Shown here: positions 6,605-9,044 of the stretch, piece by piece
Position numbering within the stretch: the first letter of the stretch is position 1
How the letters are laid out: each line of letters opens with the position of its first letter
NCBI GenBank assembly: GCA_964484185.1
Contig: CAZAEQ010000076.1
Location: 1 to 9,044 of the forward strand
Source of the DNA: F1-120-MAGs238 sp964484185
GTDB taxonomy: Bacteria; Planctomycetota; Phycisphaerae; Phycisphaerales; UBA1924
Direction of reading: 5' to 3'
Length of the DNA: 9,044 nt
Translations under genes and position numbers: made by a program
The notes under the pieces: model-generated
Told to the model about the DNA's origin: nothing
The model's input: the letters and a program-made list of their open reading frames with translations, nothing else
Databases searched by the model: none

Positions 6605-7654
6605 TCAATCGTCGTAAGGCTGGTCAACCTGCGGTCCCAGTTCCCGCTTCATGTCGTCCTTGATTTGGTTCATCAGAATCGGAAAATGAACCCGGGGATC
6701 AATTGCATGCGAGGGCAGCTCTGATACTTTCAGAACGCGGTTGGGAATCAGGATCGATGGCTCAATCTGCATCTCCCAGAAGTCGACATAGTCTCGAGAC
6801 AGCACATTGGTCAGTGCAGGCAGGCGCAGTGTCTCTGCTGCAACATCGCCCCATGGCGCTCCGCGCACGACCCATGGTTGCACTTCGCCGAGGCCATTTC
6901 CAAGGTCAATGTTCCGCCGCACACACACGCCGTTTTTCCACCACTTGCCTTCAACTAGCTTGACAGCGACCGAAGCGTCCTTTGCCGAGACAACCTCCAT
7001 CTTTACCAGCGTGTTGTTCAGAGCGGCCGTGGCATCATGGTTCCACGAGCCGGTTGAGTTGCGAATTGCTACGTCTGCCGCAATGATCCCGATCAAGTGC
7101 GAGGCGGTATCTTCGTATGTAAACGCCGACCCTTTCTCGGAGACAATCAGCGTCGTGCGATAGTCAAACCAGGTAATGATCTCGTGCCACGTCATTGCAT
7201 GAAACGCGATCGTGCCGCCGATTCGTCGCGACAGCTCATTGACGACGGCTTCTTTCTCCGCGTTCTCCACCATATCCCAATCGTCGGGGTACTTGAAAAA
7301 AATTCGAAATGTGCAGCCATCAATCCCGGCCAACTCGGCCTCTGGTGTGTGCTCTCTCAGTGCGGCGGCGACGTTTTGATTTGCGTACCACGTCCAATCC
7401 ATGGCTTCCCGTACGTGTGCAAGATCCAGGAACCCAGCGCGCTTTGTGTACAGAATTCCGCGGCTGCGCTCATCTCCAACAAGTCGCGGCCCAGATTCGT
7501 ATCGGGCGACACCAAGATCGTTTGGGTCTGCCAACGTGTACAACGTAAGGAGGCCCGGAAAGGGCAGAGCGCCCAGTCGCGTGCGCGGCGCGCCGGAGTT
7601 GCAGCCTGTCATTGCAAGCAGTACGAGTATGAACACGAAACTCGAAAATCTCAT
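6605..7654 (-). CDS. DUF4056-like lipoprotein of unknown function
   Basis: This 349-residue protein starts with a lipoprotein signal, MRFSSFVFILVLLAMTGCNSG: one Arg, a hydrophobic run, then MTGC, giving lipidated Cys18. The mature part resembles the DUF4056 family as I remember it: ALPFPGLLTLYTLADPNDLG (29-48), GILYTKRAGFLDLAHVREAMDW (66-87), RRIGGTIAFHAMTWHEIITWFDYRTT (143-168) and KGSAFTYEDTASHLIGIIAADVAI (174-197). His80, His152, His157, Glu158 and Glu181/Asp182 fall in these conserved blocks and could form a metal or catalytic site, but no activity is known to me. The open frame extends 120 codons upstream to 8014 across the antisense of the phosphatase gene. ATG 7654 is chosen for the lipobox and the ribosome binding site before it. 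The family name is moderately sure and lipoprotein status is likely. It diverges from the phosphatase homologue. Confidence 0.8.
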   Translation of the reverse strand: MRFSSFVFILVLLAMTGCNSGAPRTRLGALPFPGLLTLYTLADPNDLGVARYESGPRLVGDERSRGILYTKRAGFLDLAHVREAMDWTWYANQNVAAALREHTPEAELAGIDGCTFRIFFKYPDDWDMVENAEKEAVVNELSRRIGGTIAFHAMTWHEIITWFDYRTTLIVSEKGSAFTYEDTASHLIGIIAADVAIRNSTGSWNHDATAALNNTLVKMEVVSAKDASVAVKLVEGKWWKNGVCVRRNIDLGNGLGEVQPWVVRGAPWGDVAAETLRLPALTNVLSRDYVDFWEMQIEPSILIPNRVLKVSELPSHAIDPRVHFPILMNQIKDDMKRELGPQVDQPYDD

Positions 7655-7826
7655 GGCTTCCTCACAAGCATGGGCTTCGGCCATCCGACTGCCCTTCTGG
7701 CGATTCTGCATGATAGTGAGTGATACCGAGCTGCCGGCGCTCCCGCGATCAAGCAATTGCCCCTGAATGTAGCATTGTGCGAAATCCGACTCAAGGCAGT
7801 CTTCCGCACTTGCCATATCCTCCAAT
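7655..7826. other. Divergent intergenic region, lipoprotein/phosphatase
   Basis: These 172 bp must hold promoters for both diverging genes. Apart from the lipoprotein ribosome binding site I see no strong -35/-10 pair, no clear palindrome and no small gene. TATCCT (7816-7821), a weak -10 match, lies just before the GTG of the phosphatase gene. Confidence 0.4.
7658..7663 (-). promoter_or_regulatory. Ribosome binding site of the lipoprotein gene
   Basis: GAGGAA on the minus strand sits just before ATG 7654 (GAGG core, 5-nt spacing). Together with the lipoprotein signal that starts at this ATG, it fixes the 5' end. Confidence 0.6.
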
Positions 7827-8150
7827 GTGATAAAAGCCCTCTTTATCTGCGGCAAGAACCTTCTACGAAGCCCGACGGCGGAGCAGGTGTTCTCTACGTG
7901 GCCCGGCGTTGAGACCGCATCCGTCGGAATCAGTAACGACGCTAACAGTCCCGTGACGCCTGAAATTCTGGAGTGGGCGGACCTCATATTTGTCATGGAG
8001 CAGTCGCACCGCACGAAACTCGCATCGCAGTTTCAGCGGTGGCTCAAGAACAAGCGCGTCGTCTGCCTCAACATTCCAGATGAGTACAAGCTCATGGACC
8101 CGAAGTTGATCGAGTTGCTCATTCAGCGTGTGGGACCGAGTTTGAAGTAG
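7827..8150 (+). CDS. Small low-molecular-weight protein tyrosine phosphatase homologue
   Basis: This 107-residue protein has the P-loop signature C-X5-R-S near its N-terminus (FICGKNLLRSPTAEQVF: Cys8, Arg14, Ser15), as in low-molecular-weight tyrosine phosphatases. A shortened body follows: TASVGISNDANSPVTPEILEWADLIFVMEQSHRTKL, then VVCLNIPDEYKLMDPKLIELL. Asp91 in the MDP motif, or Asp85, is the likely general acid. Classical members have about 150 residues. A known short subgroup of about 105-110 residues (predicted tyrosine phosphatases) has this same plan, so the size does not mean truncation. Its substrate is unknown; it should be cytoplasmic. GTG 7827 is the only start possible, because a TAG in frame at 7770 is followed by no other ATG, GTG or TTG. 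No ribosome binding site is visible before it. It ends 11 bp from the LacI-type gene facing it. Confidence 0.85.
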   Translation: MIKALFICGKNLLRSPTAEQVFSTWPGVETASVGISNDANSPVTPEILEWADLIFVMEQSHRTKLASQFQRWLKNKRVVCLNIPDEYKLMDPKLIELLIQRVGPSLK

Positions 8151-8161
8151 TCGCCAGCAAA

Positions 8162-8989
8162 TCAGAAATTCAGGACAGTGCTGCTCTCTCGAACTATCAG
8201 CTTGGTTGGCAGGCGCGAGCACACGATCTCGGCAGTCCGGTCTTCGATTCGGCGAACAAGCAGCCGGACCGCCATCGCGCCCATTTCTGCCATGGGAAGC
8301 GCGATCGTCGACAGCCGCGGCCGCACCAGCCGCGAAATCTGCGAATCATTGAACCCCACGATCCGGACCTGATCGGGAACATGCAAACCCGCATCGTGAG
8401 CGGCCTGCATGATTCCGCACGCAATCTTGTCGTTTGCCGCGAGAACTGCAGCGCCCTCAAGGTTCTTATGGCGCGACATGCGAATCGCCCATTCTTTGCC
8501 CCAATTCAGTGAGTAATCGCCAAATGTCACCTGTTCCGGACTGGCGGTCACACCTAGACGAGCCAGCGCTTCAGTGAAGGCCTTTGCGCGCTGAATGGTG
8601 TCAAAGTTGCCACGCGGTCCACCGACAAAATACAGCTGCTCAGGCTTTGCCCAGCGAAGCAGATGTTCAACCGCTTCACGCGTGCCGCGTTCGTTGTCCA
8701 GCACGACACTGTCAAGACCCTGTGCGCTCATGTCTGTATCAAGCACAACGGTGGGAACGCCAGATGCGACTACATCCTGCACAAGATGATCTTCTGCTTC
8801 GGTAATAACCACGAGCAGTGCATCGATCAGTGCTGAGCCCACAATCTGCCGCCGCGGATGTCCATCATCACTCGTTGCAATGGTGGTCATCATCAGGTGA
8901 TAGCCAAGTCGCGTCGCCTCTTCATCAGCCCCATGAAGCAGCCACGTCATGAACTCTCCGTGGAATCGCGGCAATGCCAGGCCGAGCAC
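8162..8989 (-). CDS. LacI-family regulator, effector-binding part; DNA-binding part cut off by a stop
   Basis: This frame encodes the periplasmic-binding-protein-like effector domain of a LacI/GalR repressor, about 275 residues. It opens with VLGLALPRFHGEFMTWLLHGADEEATRLGYHL, as these domains do right after the hinge. It continues with DALLVVITEAEDHLV, GVPTVVLDTD, VVLDNERGTREAVEHLL, LYFVGGPRGNFDTIQRAKAF, AAVLAANDKIACGIMQAAHDAGLHVPDQVRIVGFNDS and RPRLSTIALPMAEMGAMAVRLLVRRIE, which are standard landmarks. The GTG at 8989 is really the conserved Val after the hinge histidine, and no strong ribosome binding site precedes it. Directly upstream the frame keeps hinge-like codons, but an in-frame TAG (9002-9004) separates them. 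The gene is therefore probably a nonsense-mutated repressor, or one needing readthrough. A free effector domain made from GTG 8989 would not bind DNA. Its sugar ligand and target genes are unknown, and no link to the GH32 gene is shown. Confidence 0.85.
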   Translation of the reverse strand: MLGLALPRFHGEFMTWLLHGADEEATRLGYHLMMTTIATSDDGHPRRQIVGSALIDALLVVITEAEDHLVQDVVASGVPTVVLDTDMSAQGLDSVVLDNERGTREAVEHLLRWAKPEQLYFVGGPRGNFDTIQRAKAFTEALARLGVTASPEQVTFGDYSLNWGKEWAIRMSRHKNLEGAAVLAANDKIACGIMQAAHDAGLHVPDQVRIVGFNDSQISRLVRPRLSTIALPMAEMGAMAVRLLVRRIEDRTAEIVCSRLPTKLIVRESSTVLNF

Positions 8990-9004
8990 GTGACTCTCAC
9001 TCTA

Positions 9005-9044
9005 AGACAGCCCCTGGTCTGGGCCATTTTGAACATCCCCAAGA
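9005..9044 (-). pseudogene. Remnant of the LacI DNA-binding domain and hinge, upstream of an in-frame amber codon
   Basis: In the same frame as the LacI effector domain these bases read LGDVQNGPDQGLS, then TAG, then SESHVLGL. This lines up without gaps on the usual end of a LacI headpiece, where LGY..N...R.L..GRSH.IGL is typical: Leu, Gly, Asn, Leu, Ser, His, Gly and Leu all fall in the expected columns. The stop takes the place of the variable residue two before the usual GRSH. The conserved Tyr after LG is Asp here. The helix-turn-helix itself would lie beyond the right edge and cannot be examined. Confidence 0.65.

Noticed and set aside
7097..7723. Open frame of 208 codons on the plus strand
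   Set aside because: It is antisense to the lipoprotein gene, Arg/Cys-rich with no domain, and has no sensible start signal.
7655..8014. N-terminal extension of the lipoprotein frame by 120 codons
   Set aside because: It would bury the lipoprotein signal inside the protein and overlaps the phosphatase gene on the other strand.
1..9044. CRISPR array, tRNA or rRNA genes, insertion sequence, phage or defence system
   Set aside because: I saw no regularly spaced repeats, no cloverleaf-like sequence, no transposase or integrase motifs and no terminal inverted repeats. The proteins seen do not form a known defence module.

Overview
The window looks like a piece of the chromosome of a Planctomycetota bacterium, or a close relative in the PVC group. 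The main evidence is the DUF1553-DUF1501 gene pair at the left end, an arrangement typical of Planctomycetes and some Verrucomicrobia. Supporting evidence is the set of secreted hydrolases and lipoproteins with no obvious operon. Base composition is moderately GC-rich and looks even across the window, and I saw no insertion sequence, phage gene, tRNA, rRNA or CRISPR array. The species cannot be named from this.

Layout, left to right. Bases 2-472 (+) are the 3' end of a DUF1553 gene, followed at once in the same frame by a complete Tat-exported DUF1501 gene (476-1936, +). A PadR-family repressor (1962-2525, -) runs toward it. The PadR gene diverges from a secreted S41 (IRBP/tricorn-like) serine peptidase (2653-4017, +), and the 127 bp between them carry a perfect 19-bp interrupted palindrome that is probably the PadR operator. 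A secreted family 32 glycoside hydrolase (4069-5574, +; levanase/inulinase/invertase type) follows 51 bp later. Facing it is a secreted CE1/PHB-depolymerase-like esterase (5584-6489, -), preceded on the same strand by a DUF4056-like lipoprotein (6605-7654, -). Diverging from that is a small low-molecular-weight tyrosine phosphatase homologue (7827-8150, +). It converges on a LacI-family regulator (8162-8989, -) that runs off the right edge.

How the genes work together. The DUF1553 and DUF1501 genes form one translationally coupled unit. PadR and the S41 peptidase look like an autoregulated divergent pair. The GH32 enzyme may be co-transcribed with the peptidase, but it has its own ribosome binding site, which sits inside a potential hairpin. 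The remaining genes show no evident pathway link.

The most notable signal is at the right end. The frame upstream of the LacI-like ORF still encodes a recognisable LacI hinge, but an in-frame amber codon cuts it off from the effector domain, so the repressor appears to be broken (or read through). I found no clear multi-gene novel system. Several 5' ends given here are shorter or longer than the longest open frame, and each choice is explained in its entry.
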